A DNA stretch of 64,000 nt from Lonicera japonica (GCA_021464415.1 CM038464.1:51752783-51816782); one strand, 5' to 3'; shown: positions 23,812 through 37,700, counted from the stretch's first letter. Notes: generated by a model not told the origin, from the sequence alone. A program made the numbers and translations.

Positions 23812-24242
23812 GAGTATCTCTAATGGTATAATTAAAATAACAATTTTAATCAATTTTAACAATGTTAACTAAAAACACTACCCCAATGGTATAATCAAAT
23901 ATTAGAAACCTTTTAACCAATAACCAAATATACTTCCTTTATAATCAAAGTTTCTTCAATAATTAAAATGAGGGGCCCACCCTTCATAATCAAATGAGGG
24001 GCTCGTCAATTCTATTGGGTAAAAGAGAATCTTTTTAAATTTAAATCATTTTTTTCTCCTTTTTTTGAAACAAAATTCAAATTGATTAATTTGTGGCCAA
24101 TTAATATAATGAATCACAAATTTGGTTATTGAGAAAAAATAGCAATTGGAGATGCCTAAATTGTCAACTTTAACAACTTACTAAATAGATAATCAAAAGT
24201 CATTTTGATTATTCAATTTTGGTTATTATGTTGGAGATGCTC
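23812..24242. mobile_element. MITE with GGAGATGCTC-type ends
   Basis: The left end reads GGAGTATCTCTAATGG and the right end, inverted, GAGCATCTCCAACATAATAA. The interior is AT-rich and non-coding. This terminus style is common in plant MITEs. The target duplication is unclear (possibly TA), so ends are approximate. Confidence 0.6.
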
Positions 24243-25151
24243 TAAGCATTTATCATTGAATAACCCAATTCAAAACGTTTTCAAAAGATAATAATATGAA
24301 AACCGAGACTATCAATTTAAAAGGAGTGAAATACTAAATTGACACAAAATTAATTTAAAATTGTATGTTATTGCTAGAACAATTATGACTTCCACTGGAA
24401 CAATGTATTATACTCAAGTATAATGAATAAAAATATATAATAATGGTATACTGTGCAATTATATTATTGTAAAGTAATATATAATATAAAAAATACAATA
24501 CAATTTCTCAAAATAAAACTATATTATGATATAGTGTAGTTACTTTTGAGAATAAAAATACAGTGACCGTATTGGTGAAACAATAATCAATTTGCTAGAA
24601 TAAAGTTTGTAATGTATGTTTCTAAAATTGCACATTATTTAAAAATATAAATAATTGCTTTAACATTAATATTACCCCCAAAAATTGCACATTTTTTTTT
24701 CCAGATTCAGTACTATTTTAAAAAATTATAATATTTATTTATTTTTAAAATTATACTATATAGTTTTAAAATTATACATTACTACAATAATTAATATAAT
24801 TACTTTTACAATAATAAAATTTTAAACAACAGACGTTAAAGAACAGAGATGGTTCGTTGAACACCATTCACACGTTAAAATCACCTTTACTCTTCACCGG
24901 TCACCACTAACCTTCACTCGCTACCAAGGCGCGTGAAGAAAACTGAAGCAAATGGTAGATAGATCCTTCATTCTACATCTACTCTCACCCCCAGTCCTCA
25001 TTTTAGGACCTGAAAATTAATTCCCCCCTTTCACTAGTAACATCGAGATCTGCACTCTATCTCTCTCTCTCTCTAGAAACTTTCTGTTTCTCTCTCTATA
25101 TATGTAACATTCATATATATCTGCGTTTGTGTATGTATCTCTGAAGCCAAA
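24243..25151. other. Upstream region of TMN1
   Basis: AT-rich to about 24830, then more mixed sequence leading into a CT-rich leader (TCTCTCTCTCTCTCTAG near 25060-25076) about 75 bases before the TMN1 start codon. The CT-rich part is probably the 5' UTR. No TATA box was assigned. Confidence 0.45.
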
Positions 25152-28100
25152 ATGGAGCAGTTTATGAGGTTGTTCGTCGCAGCATTGCTGGTGATTTGTA
25201 GTGGAAATCAAGTGAGGTCGGATTCGTCGAATCACAAGTACAAAGCTGGAGATCAGGTTCCGCTTTACGTCAACAAAGTCGGTCCCTTCCAAAATCCGAG
25301 GTATTAGAATCTTAGATCTCTCTTTCTTACTCTTTTTTGTTGATCTATCTATATATCTATATATATATATATATTAGTGAATGAATTTTCTGCGATCAAT
25401 TTGTGTTAATATGTCTGTGTATGATGTGGAGGGGTTTAAGTTATTTAATAGACGATAGATGATGATATTAGCAGCGCTTTTTCTCTGTTGAATTTGTGTA
25501 GAAATTCTAGGCCTTCGATAATCTGTTGAATTTGTGTTAATATGTCTTTTTATAGTGTGAAGCAATTCTAGGCCTTCGATAGATGATGATATTAGCTCTT
25601 TTTCTCTGTTGAATTTGTGTTAACATGCCTTTGTCTAGTGTGGAGAAATTCTAGGCCTATGACGTTTTCGAAATTACAATTGGTTGTGTTTGGGAGGGTG
25701 GAATTTTTCCGTGGATTTGAATTGAAGTTGTATTGGTTCAAAATTTGAACTTGTTGCTCCTTAGTTCTATTACTTTAAGCATGAACTGAATGGTCTCATA
25801 GCTCAACATGAGTGTTTTCAAATTAGATTTCGTGGATCGGGTTGAGAATTAGGGTTTACATGAATTCAGAGTTAAGAACTTTGTTGCATTTTTCAATTGG
25901 AAATCACTGAGGCATGCACGCGTTCACAATGGCTGATGCAGTATGGAGAGGTTGGAGCCTTGTTGGTGAATGTGGATGCTTAATGGATAAGTATACTTTG
26001 GACTGGTACTATATGGATGTAATGGCTTATGGTCGGTTTAGATGAGCATGGAAATGCTTATTCAGCTTGAATTACTTTAACTTATATATATTAATAAATG
26101 GATCCCGTGACTCCAGAAGTATACGGGTGAGTTAAATGGGTGTTAGCGGAAAATGAGGATTGGATTCCCTCATTCGCATTGTCACTAGTTTTACAAGGTA
26201 CATCCAGGTTAATGCAAGGAAAGAGATATTTCATGGAGTATGGATAATTTTTTGATATCATAACTGAAGTTGTTGAAAACGTTAAATAATGAGAATTTTG
26301 GAAATTATGGTTCTCATATTTCAAGAAAATGAAACTCTATGAAGTTTCCATGGAGCACCTGGGTATGGATGGCTCTTTTGGGCATTTTTTTGACTCTGGG
26401 TATATATGTGTTATGAGTTAGTTATTATGTCTGTATATTATTATCCAGATCAATTTTTTGTTGGCGTAAAGCTAAACTTCTCTTACTTTTCTCATGACCA
26501 AGATGAAACTCTGGAATTTTCTCTTGGGAGGAATTATGTAGATCAACATTTCTTCCTACATCTTTGATTTCATACATGATCCCCTTAAAGTGTTCCCCCC
26601 CCCCCCCCCCCCCCCCCCCTCTTCCAAATAAGAAAAAATCTTAACTTTCTCATTGCTTGAAATACATATTTTTCCACTCCATGTTTTGCTAGGGTTGAAT
26701 TCAATTTGTTGGTGTCTGACTAAAATGATAGAAAATAGGCTAACATCACAAGAGTAACAATAAGAGAAGAACTTACCAATTTTGTGATTACCATTTTTTT
26801 CTTTCCAAACAACCCATCTTTGAGGGATTAGACAGCCAGCAGGTTATTCAATCTCATTTTTCCTTCTTCGTTAGGGGAATTTCGGCAACGAAAAGATGAA
26901 ACAAAATTTCCCCCTCTCTATGTCTGAATGTTTCCAACAAAGAATTGCGTAGATAATTTGTTTCCTTTAAATCTAATGTGGACTAAGGAAGTATTGTGAG
27001 TGAATATGCCATGATAATAAAGTCTGAAATTTCTTTGCTTGCTTTGTTGTGCTAAACCCGCTCTAAACAAAGCAATAAAACAATGCGAAGGGAAACATAA
27101 ACAATCTATGTTGACATAATTGATCTCATGCACCACAAGCAAAATCAATTTAAATAACTATGGAGAAATAGAGAAGAAACACTCTCCAACAAACACAAGA
27201 GAATTAGGGTGGTATCGGCCAAACTTGCCACTAATCCACCAAGTGATAGCTTCTATTAATTGATTGGATCAACGAGTACGAGCAAATACAAGCATACAAG
27301 CCTCTCCTTAGGCTCTCTTAGAAATTTCTCTCTAAATCTAACTTCAATGACTAATTTGCTCTCATCTTATAATAAAACAATTAAAGGCCTTGTATTTATT
27401 CTTAAGTGATGCCACATCAGCAGCTTGGGGCTCACGCGCATCGATCCAGCTATTTTCTGTAGCATCGATGCACCTACATGGATTTGCAAGCTCTTGGGCC
27501 CCTAGCCTGCATCGATGCGCTGCACCACCCAAAACAGGGGAGTCAATTTCCACATGCTTTGTACGTTTAATGGCCTCTTCAATTCATTCACTTCTCAAAT
27601 CATATGTTCTTTAAAGAAGTCAAGGGGTTGACAGAGAACTGTAATAGAGGCCAAGAAACACAAATCCCAATATAGTTCATCTTAAAAAATTGGAGACGGG
27701 AAAGCTTGAATCATTCCCAAAACTGCTTTCACTGCATTAGTGCATTACGCTGGGTTAGTAATTCTTTTCAAAACTGCAATTAGGTTACTGCAAGATAGGT
27801 TGTGAATCTTTAGATTTTGTTTTATGGAATTGCAATTTCCAAAATTGCATTTGAGTTGTTTACTTGTGATGGAAATTTTCGAAATTATATAACCTTTTTG
27901 ATAATTGATATATACTCCTGCAGATCAATAATCTCTAATTGTCGTTTACTTTGTTCTATTTCAGTGAAACATACCGCTATTTCGATCTCCCATTCTGTTT
28001 GCCAGGTTCAACACTTGACCATTCTTTTCTTTTACTTTCCGTTTCTTATCTTTACTAATCATTTCCCTTATTATATAAATATCCACACTAATGATGATAC

Positions 28101-31100
28101 GTCAATGACAGCTCATTTGAAAGAAAAAAAGGAAGCTCTTGGTGAAGTACTGAATGGAGATCGTTTAGTTGGTGCCCCTTACAAACTGGACTTCTTAGTT
28201 GAAAAAGATTCTGAAACGGTTTGCAAGAAGAAGTTAACGAAGGAAGAAGCTGCTCAATTCCGTAGTGCTGTCGCAAAGGAATACTACTTTCAAATGTACT
28301 ATGATGACTTGCCACTCTGGGGTTTCCTAGGGAAATTCGACAAAGAAGCTGACAAATATTACTTGTTTAAACATCTCCATTTTGAGATACTTTACAATAA
28401 AGATAGGGTCATTGAGGTTAATGTCCAAACCGACCCAAATGCCCTTGTGGACATTACAGAAGATAAGAAAGTTGATGTAGAGTTTATGTACACAGTTAAG
28501 TGGAAGGAAACGAACACGCCATTCGATAAGAGGATGGAGAAGTACTCTCTCTCTTCCTCACTACCGCATCATTTGGAAATCCATTGGTTCTCAATCATTA
28601 ATTCCTGCGTGACGGTTCTCCTTTTGACTGGTTTTCTCGCCACGATTCTCATGCGGGTTCTTAAGAACGACTTTGTTAAGTAAGCATTTCCAATACAATT
28701 TTTCTCCGCCACATGCCTTTCCTTTTCCATCTCCTCTTTTATAGTGTGTCTAATTGCTCAAGTTATATGTGGAAAACTTGGAAAGTATGTACTTCACCAC
28801 GTTTTGTTGGTGTTCACTATCTAACAACAAAAGTTGGAAATTGCATCATCATTAGTCGGAAAAAGTAAATATTTTCTACTGAGAATATGACGGCATCAAA
28901 CATCCTAAAATGCTGTTTTGATGGAATTTTTCCCTGGAAACTAGTTAAATGAAATTGAATTGTGTTCTACCCTAATCCTTGCTTGTAATCATTTGTGCCT
29001 TTAATGTTTTCAATATATGTTCTTTTTCTAAGGTATGCTCACGATGAGGAGACGGCAGAAGACCAAGAAGAAACTGGATGGAAGTACATCCATGGTGATG
29101 TTTTCCGGTACCCAAAGCACAAATCTTTGTTTGCTGCAGCCCTTGGTTCCGGCACCCAGTTATTTACCCTGTAAGTATAGTTTCAAGTTGTTTTCTTCAA
29201 TTGGACTAGGGGCTCGTTTGGTTAGAGTTTTAGGAAAGGAATTGGCGTTTTGGATTCTTGGAAAAAGCTCCTTTATTGATATTTGAGGTTCCTTGTCGAT
29301 GTTTGGTTAAAGGTAGGAACTCTCATTTCCTTGTGTTGAGAATAACTTGCTAATATTTATCAAATATATATGTACATACATAATATATCAAATTAGTTAC
29401 CATTTTATCTATTTAATATAATGAAATAATACTATTATATTATAATGCTAAAGAAAAACGTTTGGTTATTTGTTAAAAAGGTGTAATATTGTCAAAAACA
29501 AAATGTCGGGATGGATTCCTGGGGATCCTCTTAGCTTCCTCTCCCCTCCCCCAATTGGATATGGGGAATAGATATAAAGAATTTTCCTTTCTTGGGAATC
29601 CTGAATTCGTTTGCAAAACTTTAACCAAACATTGGATTGGATGAATGAGAATTTACGATTCCAGGAATGAACCAAACAAACCCTTAGCTTAATTTAGCAG
29701 AGTGCTCATCATTAGCTATCCATGATAATCTTAGTTATATGTTTTTTTTTCCACAGTGCAATTTTTATTTTTGTACTTGCACTGGTCGGTGTATTTTACC
29801 CATACAATCGAGGAGCTCTGTTCACTGCGCTGGTTGTCATATATGCACTTACATCTGGTATTGCTGGCTATACGGCAGCTTCTTTCTACGGCCAATTAGA
29901 AGGAACAAATTGGGTATGTCTTAAAAGAATCTATTTAATTTCTCTCTTTTATCAATCTGTTCTTGTACAATACCTGGAACTTTTGTTAAGTTTCTCCAAA
30001 AGTCTATATATATGCACTATATATATAGTAGAGACGAGAGAGTGTGAATCCATTGTTTTTAAAGAGAGTCAAGATAGAGAGTGAGTGTTGATTAAACCGA
30101 CTGTTATGGAATTAATTCTAGTACTGTGTGCTCATACCCATAACCACTTCCTATTTTGTGGATGACAATTAAAAATAAATAATGACTTTTCCTTCTCGAA
30201 AATATGTACTTTGAACTTCAATTAATCTGTGGAGATTATTTCCTGAAAATGGGGCAATTTATGCTTTACTTTTCTCTTCTGATGCAGCACTTGTACTTTA
30301 GTTTTTGGAATTTTCGGAAATGGGAATGATTCAGGGTATATGCGGAACAAGAACAGAATAATCTCAGACTAATTCATAAAAGAGTCAAAATAATTTGTGT
30401 TGGCATAGGGTCAAAATGGAAATAGCGGAGGAAATTCATATTATTTCTGAAAAGAATGGAATCATTTCGGAAAAATCGGACTCCTACCAAGTTTCTGAAT
30501 TTTCAAAATGCTTTCCTATTCTGATCTGATTATCCAAATTGGAATAAGTGGATCGGATTTTAGAAAAAAAACCTGAATGCATCAACCTAAAGTGATATAC
30601 TGATATTTGTAGTTAATTTCTGCCCTAACAGGTAAGGAACTTGTTGTTGACCGGAGGCCTCTTCTGTGGGCCCCTTTTCCTCACATTCTGCTTCCTTAAT
30701 ACAGTGGCAATTGCATACAGTGCTACAGCGGCACTGCCATTTGGCACAATTGTAGTGATTGTTCTCATATGGGCATTAGTGACATCACCTTTGCTAGTAT
30801 TGGGCGGTATTGCTGGAAAGAATAGCAAGCAAGAATTTCAAGCTCCTTGTAGAACCACAAAGTATCCGAGGGAGATACCACCATTGCCTTGGTACCGTGG
30901 AACTCTTCCTCAGATGGCAATGGCTGGGTTTTTGCCCTTTAGTGCAATCTATATTGAGCTGTATTATATATTTGCAAGCGTGTGGGGCCACAGGATATAC
31001 ACCATATACAGCATTTTGTTTATAGTCTTCATTATTCTCCTGATCGTCACTGCTTTTATAACGGTGGCGTTGACATATTTCCAACTTGCTGCCGAGGACC

Positions 31101-32636
31101 ATGAGTGGTGGTGGAGGTATGTACCATCTTATCATAGATGCTGATATTTGTGCACTGTTCTCGGCATATTATCGTACATTGGTAGGGTTCGATGACTGTT
31201 GATATTACTCCTTCAGTCTCAAATTGATAGTCCCAGTTTGAGTGATATTTTTGAGGAAACACTAATTTCAATCTAGTCAATGGTCAAGAAATCAAGAACA
31301 CAAATTATTTTCTGTTGTGAGATTTAGTACATTGATTATATTGCAAAAAGGAAACGGTACGATCAATTTTGAACTGGAAAGAGGGACCCACAAAAAGTTG
31401 ACATACAAAGTGCATTTGATTGATCAAGAAGTAGGATCTGCATGCAAAAATAGGTGAAATCATTTCACTATGGACAAATCAAGGAATTGACTCATCATTT
31501 GCTCTTCTACCTTTTTTCCCCTTTTGTATGCCCATCATTATCCCAGGTTCGAGTCTCACCAAGGCGGGCTTTGGGGTGGGGTTTTCTTTGTTTGTAGTTA
31601 AAAGGAGAGATTTAAACCTCTCTTTTTAAAAAAAATGTGGGGGTATTGACTTTGCCCCTTATTATTTATGTGATATTTGGCGTACCCCCTTGTTTTATAA
31701 ACCTTAGGAGTTCACCAACATCCAGGAGGCAGTTTCTCTGTGGATTACGTAAAAATAACAGGGGAGATAGGGGATTGGAGGATACAAAAACAATTGTTTG
31801 TTAGACATTGGTTCCTATTTTAACTTGATCCTTTGAGATACCCATTCATACGGGGAAAAGATTTAGGATTGTCAGAACTGGGGCTAAACATAAAGAACCC
31901 TATAATTTAACCTACCTTTACACTAAATTTATAAAGTAGGTGCAACCTAGACCGCCTAGGTGGCGCCAGCCCTCCCTCCCTTCCTAGACTCCTAACTGAT
32001 ATATTCCCGGATTAGTGCCAAGGCGAGGTGGCTAGGCACCTCCTAGGCCGAGTTTTTGAGTACTGTTCTCATGCTTATTGAATATTATTATAGTTGCTAG
32101 CTTACTTTAATGTCTCTTGTCCTTCAGTTTACTAGATATTTTTTCCAGTAATCTGTCATTTTAACTAGTAAATCGTCAAGACTAATAGAAAAATCAATAA
32201 CAAAAACCAACACTGTACATTCTACATTCCAGATTTAATGACTCTCTTAACCAGTTGTTAGAATAATTATCTAGTGTTTCTCCTAACTGTGTTGTCCCTC
32301 CTAAGAAAAAGGAACTCCTTACAGCCATGGCAAGTATAAATCCTTGAAGCAAAGGGCACAAATTGCCAAAACACCATTTGAGGACTGACTGCTATTATTT
32401 GCTCTATTGTGGACAGGTCCTTCCTTTGTGGTGGATCAACTGGTTTGTTCATCTACGGCTACTGCTTGTATTACTACTACGCTAGATCAGATATGACAGG
32501 CTTCATGCAAACATCCTTCTTCTTCGGGTACATGGCTTGTATTTGCTATGGTTTCTTTCTCATGCTCGGGGTTGTTGGTTTCCGTGCTTCCCTCTTTTTT
32601 GTCCGTCATATTTACCGCTCAATCAAGTGCGAGTAG
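25152..32636 (+). CDS. TMN1: Transmembrane 9 superfamily member 1 (nonaspanin TMN1/EMP70)
   Basis: Seven coding exons: 25152-25300, 27965-28005, 28112-28679, 29033-29170, 29757-29913, 30632-31116 and 32417-32636. They join in phase to 585 residues, close to the length I recall for Arabidopsis TMN1. A signal peptide (MEQFMRLFVAALLVICSG) is followed by a lumenal domain starting YKAGDQVPLYVNKVGPFQNP, typical of nonaspanins. One membrane segment lies at about residues 222-247, and eight more fill the C-terminal half. Conserved stretches include EIHWFSIINSCVTVLLLTGF, GVFYPYNRGALFTALVVIY and AAEDHEWWWRSFLCGGSTG. The C-terminus RSIKCE keeps the KxE Golgi-retention motif of plant nonaspanins, so Golgi/endosome location is expected. 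Intron 1 is 2.7 kb and holds a poly-C run. Very high confidence. Confidence 0.97.
25386..25660. repeat. Degenerate tandem repeats in TMN1 intron 1
   Basis: Units containing TTGAATTTGTGTTAA, AATTCTAGGCCTTCGATA and GATGATGATATTAGC recur three to four times with small deletions. Intronic and non-coding. Confidence 0.65.
26595..26619. repeat. Poly-C tract in TMN1 intron 1
   Basis: About 25 consecutive C bases in the largest TMN1 intron. The exact length is doubtful in any assembly. Confidence 0.85.
29209..29683. mobile_element. Tourist-like MITE in TMN1 intron 4
   Basis: The left end reads GGGGCTCGTTTGGTT and the right end, inverted, AGGGTTTGTTTGGTT. About 475 bp, non-coding. Flanks are CTA and TTA, so the target duplication is imperfect. 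It fills most of intron 4 (29171-29756). Confidence 0.7.
31930..32070. repeat. GC-rich inverted-repeat segment in TMN1 intron 6
   Basis: CCGCCTAGGTGGCGCC and GCGAGGTGGCTAGGCACC with CTCCTAGGCC form inverted, GC-rich arms in an otherwise AT-rich intron. It resembles the end of a small DNA transposon, but no boundaries were found. Confidence 0.4.
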
Positions 32637-33346
32637 ACTGGAGAAGTTCTTCCATGTTTTAACAATTACGCATTGCTTTTCAAATGTGGAAAAAATGACT
32701 GGATTTTGAAGAGAAACCATGTAGAGTAGGACTTCTCTCGTTAGAAGCTTGTATTATTTTTACGATACCGTTATTTGGAGACATCTTTTTTTTTTAATCT
32801 TCGGCTCAACAACTTAAATTGAATACTAAATTTTTAGATCTTCCCCTCGAAAGGATATTACTTCTATTTTTGTGATTTTGAAATTCAACTAATAGGACGG
32901 ATGTATGAAGATTTGTCTTTGCAGTTTCTTTTGGATGTACTCCTGTTGCCCTCTTCAATAAATTCTAGAAATAACTCACTTTTTCCTTGTTACTAAGCTG
33001 CTTTCAACTTTCTTGTACAATATCAAAATGTTCGACTTACTAATTTTCCCAGTATGATTATCCAAAAATGTAGCCAGTGAGTAGTATCATTTTCCAACCG
33101 GAAAATGCAACCTATAATAGCGTTTGAAAATTGTAATATTTGGAACTTTCCACACTTGTTAGAATGCGTTTGAAGTTGTATTTATTTTATATGAATTAAT
33201 GTCTAAATCTTTAGAATGTGTCAAACTAGAACCAGGGCTATTCTTTTGGGATTGAAAGGGCTTTTTAGCCGGCATTCCCTCCCTTCAGCTTATTGTCTAA
33301 GACCATTTTCAGAAAGCAACAACAGATTATACCCATTGCACCATTG
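32637..33346 (+). other. TMN1 3' UTR and downstream flank
   Basis: Contains AATAAA at 32957-32962, about 320 bases after the TMN1 stop, a plausible polyadenylation signal. The rest is AT-rich with no gene. Confidence 0.55.
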
Positions 33347-33355
33347 TTTCAAAAA

Positions 33356-34326
33356 GGGTTTTTTTGAGTTTGTCCCCTATTTTAATATTGAAATTAAACT
33401 TACCACCCCATCCCATTTTAATAATCCTGAGACATAACTCCCTACTTTTTAACTCTGTTAAATTTTATGTCCAATTGACAAAATTACCCTCATCCTCTTC
33501 ACCTTATTCACCTACCTCATGTATTATTTGAATTATAATTTTCTCTCTAAAGCACATCACAAATCCATTGTACCCAACTTTCTTAATTTCTTTGCAACCA
33601 GACAGTTAAAAATGTATAATGTCATCAACCCTTGATTCTTTCATCTTGTGCTCGATGACCTGTGAATTTAATTTAGTGCTCCATGGTTAACACCCACAAA
33701 TCTCTGTCATCCCCAAATAAAATTTTAGGCAGCTCTCTCAAATTTATATGTACCAAATGTGAATTGATATGTACAAAGAAAAAAAAATCGCCCCTAAGAT
33801 AAATTAGTTCAAAAAACAAAGATCTAAGATCTCTGCAGAAAAAACAGAGGAACTTGAAACCCCAAATCTATAGATCTAAGATCTGTTAAAAAGTATCGAA
33901 TTTGAAAAATATTATGTCGCTTAGTACAATAAATTTGGCCTCCCAAAAATCCTAAGACGGATGTGTATGAGCACATGTATATCTATCTTATTACATGTGG
34001 TGATTCGGGAATAAGGATTGCAATTTTTTTCTTTGTATGAGATTTTTGATTTGGGCATTTAATCTCACGATTCCCACCTGTATACATATACATGTGTGGG
34101 CATAGGTAAGTGTGGATATATGAGTTAGAGTCGAAAGGATTAGTGTTCAAGCTTCAAAGAATACAAGTACTGGATAGGTGAAAAAGATAAAAGGTAATTT
34201 AGTCAATTAGACATAAGAGTTTGTTTGAGTTATCTTGCTGTTAAAAAATGGGAGATTATGTCAAAGGATTAGTGAAATAGGAGGGTAAGTTTAATTTCAA
34301 ATATTAAGGCAAACTCAAAAAAGCCC
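33356..34326. mobile_element. Mutator-like non-autonomous element with 9-bp TSD
   Basis: 971-bp element flanked by TTTCAAAAA on both sides (33347-33355, 34327-34335). Terminal inverted repeats extend about 85 bases: GGGTTTTTTTGAGTTTG at the left; GGGCTTTTTTGAGTTTG at the right, inverted; then AATTAAACTTACC and CTAATCC/ATAATCC-type blocks. A 9-bp duplication plus long TIRs is typical of Mutator-like elements. No transposase is encoded. It lies between the convergent TMN1 and SRL1 genes. Confidence 0.88.
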
Positions 34327-34335
34327 TTTCAAAAA

Positions 34336-34736
34336 AGAATGAAAGTAAACACATCAAGCAAAGTTAAACTTTAAAAGGTTGAAAAGGGTATCAAGGACGA
34401 AAATTATTATGCGTCCAAAGATTGTCAGTCAAAACAGATTATTCTCAACACTAGAATAAGTTTAAGTTTCATCAGCATAAATTGTCTTACTGACTTTTAT
34501 AAAACAATTGAGCATTAAGAATCCGCCAATAGAAAGTAACAGAGAAAATAATATTGTATTACAACTAATATTACATGCAGCCGTCTACTTGTCCACGGCC
34601 AAACATTCGTCCACAAGAGGCTGAGTTAGAACTTCAAAGACGCTTTTCAATTGAGCGTTTGGTCTGAAAGCATAACTAGGATACATCCTAAAGAACCAGA
34701 TCATAAATCAACAGCGATTCCACAGCATTCAGACCC
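34336..34736 (-). other. SRL1 3' UTR and flank
   Basis: Non-coding sequence after the SRL1 stop codon. The segment from about 34560 is less AT-rich and probably contains the 3' UTR. No polyadenylation site was assigned. Confidence 0.45.
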
Positions 34737-37700
34737 CTACTTCCAAGTAGAGCCACCAAGTCTAATAACTTCCTCACCACTGTTATCCCGAGTAGTACCC
34801 CTCTCTTTGCCCGTATCCTCCTTTTGGAGACCCAAATCACCGTACATATCTCTTAGTTTAGCCAAATTGCTAGATGCAGACGCCTTCTCCTTGCTTTCAT
34901 CTCTATGCGTGCCTGAATTACGATCAACCCGTTCACTCATTGTGTGTATGCTTCGACTTCTGCTCCGGCTCCTGCTACGACTCCGACTCCGGCTCCGGCG
35001 AGAACTAGTTTCTCTATAATACCTACTTTCTTTGGACCTCCGGTCATCATAATCATATCTCCGATCCCTATCCCGGTCCCTAGCTCTGTCTCGGTCTCTA
35101 GCCCGGTCCCGGTCCCTATCTCTTTCTCGGTCTCTGCCTCTCTCCCTGTCTCTCCCGGAATATTCCCGATCCGGCAATTCGCGGCTGTGGCTCCGGCGGC
35201 TGGCTGGAGATCTTCGTGAGTCGTCACCATTATTACGGTCATACAAAGGTGGTGGCAGAGTACGGCGAACAGGAGATGAATCCCTAGTTGACGCCCGGTG
35301 AGGGGCACGCTGACCGAAAGAGACAGAGAGTGCAGCTTTAACAGAAGGCGGGCGGCGGGCAGTATCATCTGACATGCGGGTCGAATCTCCGGTCAGACCA
35401 GAAAGTTTAGTGGGAAGCTTCATCTTTTCAAGGTTGGCAGTTATCAACCGCAGTACAGGAACAGGGATGCGGGGAAAAAGAGTGTCGAAGTAGTACTGCA
35501 AAGAAAAACACCAACTTGTAACGCCTGCCTCCAAGTAAAAAATGAGATGTTTTTGTTTTTCCGTGTTTTAAACATTGGGTTTTCTATAGTCATACAAAAA
35601 AATAGGATGTCAACAGGATAATAGCCAATTTAAAACGCGTGTGCATGCATAGAGAAAGGAAAAAGGAAACAAAACAGGAAACCTACTTAACCCCAAAGGC
35701 AGGTCTTCTTATCCCAAGTACAACAAAGTGGTATAGAATTAAACAAGGTTAGATGGAAAATAAGTAATGGCTTCTTCCCCTTCATATCAATCCCAAATCT
35801 AAATCTACCGATGCTTTCAAAATACATATATATATATACAAATAGGCACATATATCAGAAGTCAGAACTAAACTATTTTTTAGTTTTTTTTTTTTTTGTT
35901 GTCAGTGGTTGTATTTTTTTTTGATGTCAGTGGTTGTATTTTTCATCTCCACTTGCTAGTTGAAGTTTTGAGCAGGCCTCCTTTTGAGGTAAGTGAGAAC
36001 AAGCATTCTGTTATTTGTCTGGGTTCCCAAGCAAAGGACTCGTGGACTGCCACTTGGCATTCTTCTCTATTACCATTTAAAAATTTTACTCAGAGATACA
36101 AATCTGACTCCAAACTGAACATCAACTTATCTAAATTGATGTTACTGAAAAATGGGAAAAAAACAAAGAAAACCCCAAAGTTTGGGAGAATTTGCAATCT
36201 TGACTCCGAAATTTGAAACTTTGCAATCGTACCTCCAAAGTAATTTTTTACTGCAATTTGGACCCTCCATCTAACTCCCCTATTAAAGTTAACGGGAAGC
36301 TGACGTGGCAACCAAACTTCAGGGTTTTTGGTTTTTTTTTTTCCTGAAACTTCTCATTTTCTATTAAAATGAGAAAAGATGTAGGCAACGAAAACACATC
36401 AAAAAGCCCAAAAAAAAAAAAAAGAGTACCTAAAATTTCTTATTGCTTCGCAAAAATGACTTAAAAAAACACTACTAATTTTATAACTAAAAAGGCAAAA
36501 TAATTTTTTTTTACTAAATCTACATGCTTCTAACTAACACAATCACTTAAAAAATAATTAAGTTTTATTTAAAGAGGGTTCAAATTCGTGGCTTCCTTGC
36601 ATGTATTTATTTATTGTGTTATTTGAGAATTGTTTTATTAGGTTTTGAAATTCAAATTGCAAAAAATATCTATATTACTCATATTACATATAAAAATATT
36701 GGATTTTTGTGGTGTGCTTATAAACGATTTTGTCGCAAATTTATTTTTTTCGCTCCCACGTCGACATTAAGAGTTATTTTTTTAAAAAAATTAAAAATAA
36801 ACATAATAATACATTTTATGGTGAGAACATCCATTTCTATTACTTTACAATAGTTGCATTCACGTATTTGTTTGCTTCTAAGGATTTTCTATTAAATTTT
36901 ACCTAAAATGGTAAATATCAAAATTTCTCTTAAATATTTAGTCATTTAAAATTAAACAAATTCTCTTATTGTAATTGATATCAATATTATACATCCGACC
37001 ATACATATAGTAATTTTTTTTTTTGAGGGGGGCCTATGGCCGAGGTGGGCGGGAGATAACATCTACAAACTTTGACATTTTTATAACTGAATGCTAGTAC
37101 ACCAATAAGAATTTTCAAAATTTTCTAGTTACCATGTTTTTTTGCTTTTTAGGTACTTTTTTTTTTTTTGCTTTTTGATGTGTTTTCATTGCCTACATAT
37201 TTCTCATTTTAATAGAACATTTTAATAGAAAAAGAGAAGTTTCAGAAAAAAAAAAAAAAAAAAGTTTGGTTGCCACATTAGCTTCCCATTAACTTTAACA
37301 GGGGAATTAGACGGAGGGTCCAAATTGCAGTGAAAATTTACTTTGGAGGCACGATTGCAAACTTTCAAATTTCGGAGTCAAGATTGCAAATACCCTCAAA
37401 CTTCGGGGTTTTCTTTGTTTTTTCCCCCTGAAAAATCAATGTAAGCTCCATTTTTTTGTTAATGGAAATGGTTCTGAAGAATCAGAACAACTAAAAACAG
37501 TAATCCATAAAGTTAGCTTGATCTCATCAGAAGATCCTTGATAACTGGCTACTTCATTTTTCCTTGTTCCCACGATACTTTCGAGTAATTGAGAAATATG
37601 AGCAGGATTTATTTGTGGACATAGTCTTGATCAACCAATACCAAAACTTTAAGTAAAGAAATAACACTAAAGGGCAGGCTTGTTTTCAGACAAGCCTTAT

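Noticed and set aside
26700..27670. Possible degraded LTR in TMN1 intron 1
   Set aside because: The sequence is less AT-rich and contains a repeated GCATCGATGC-type motif, but I found no second LTR, target duplication or primer site.
31545..31590. GGTTCGAGTCTCACC box B-like motif in TMN1 intron 6
   Set aside because: No matching box A at the right distance and no element ends, so not called as a SINE or tRNA.
34944..35219. Pro/Ser/Ala-rich plus-strand frame opposite SRL1
   Set aside because: It is the antisense of the RS-rich coding exon, whose repeated codons leave other frames open.
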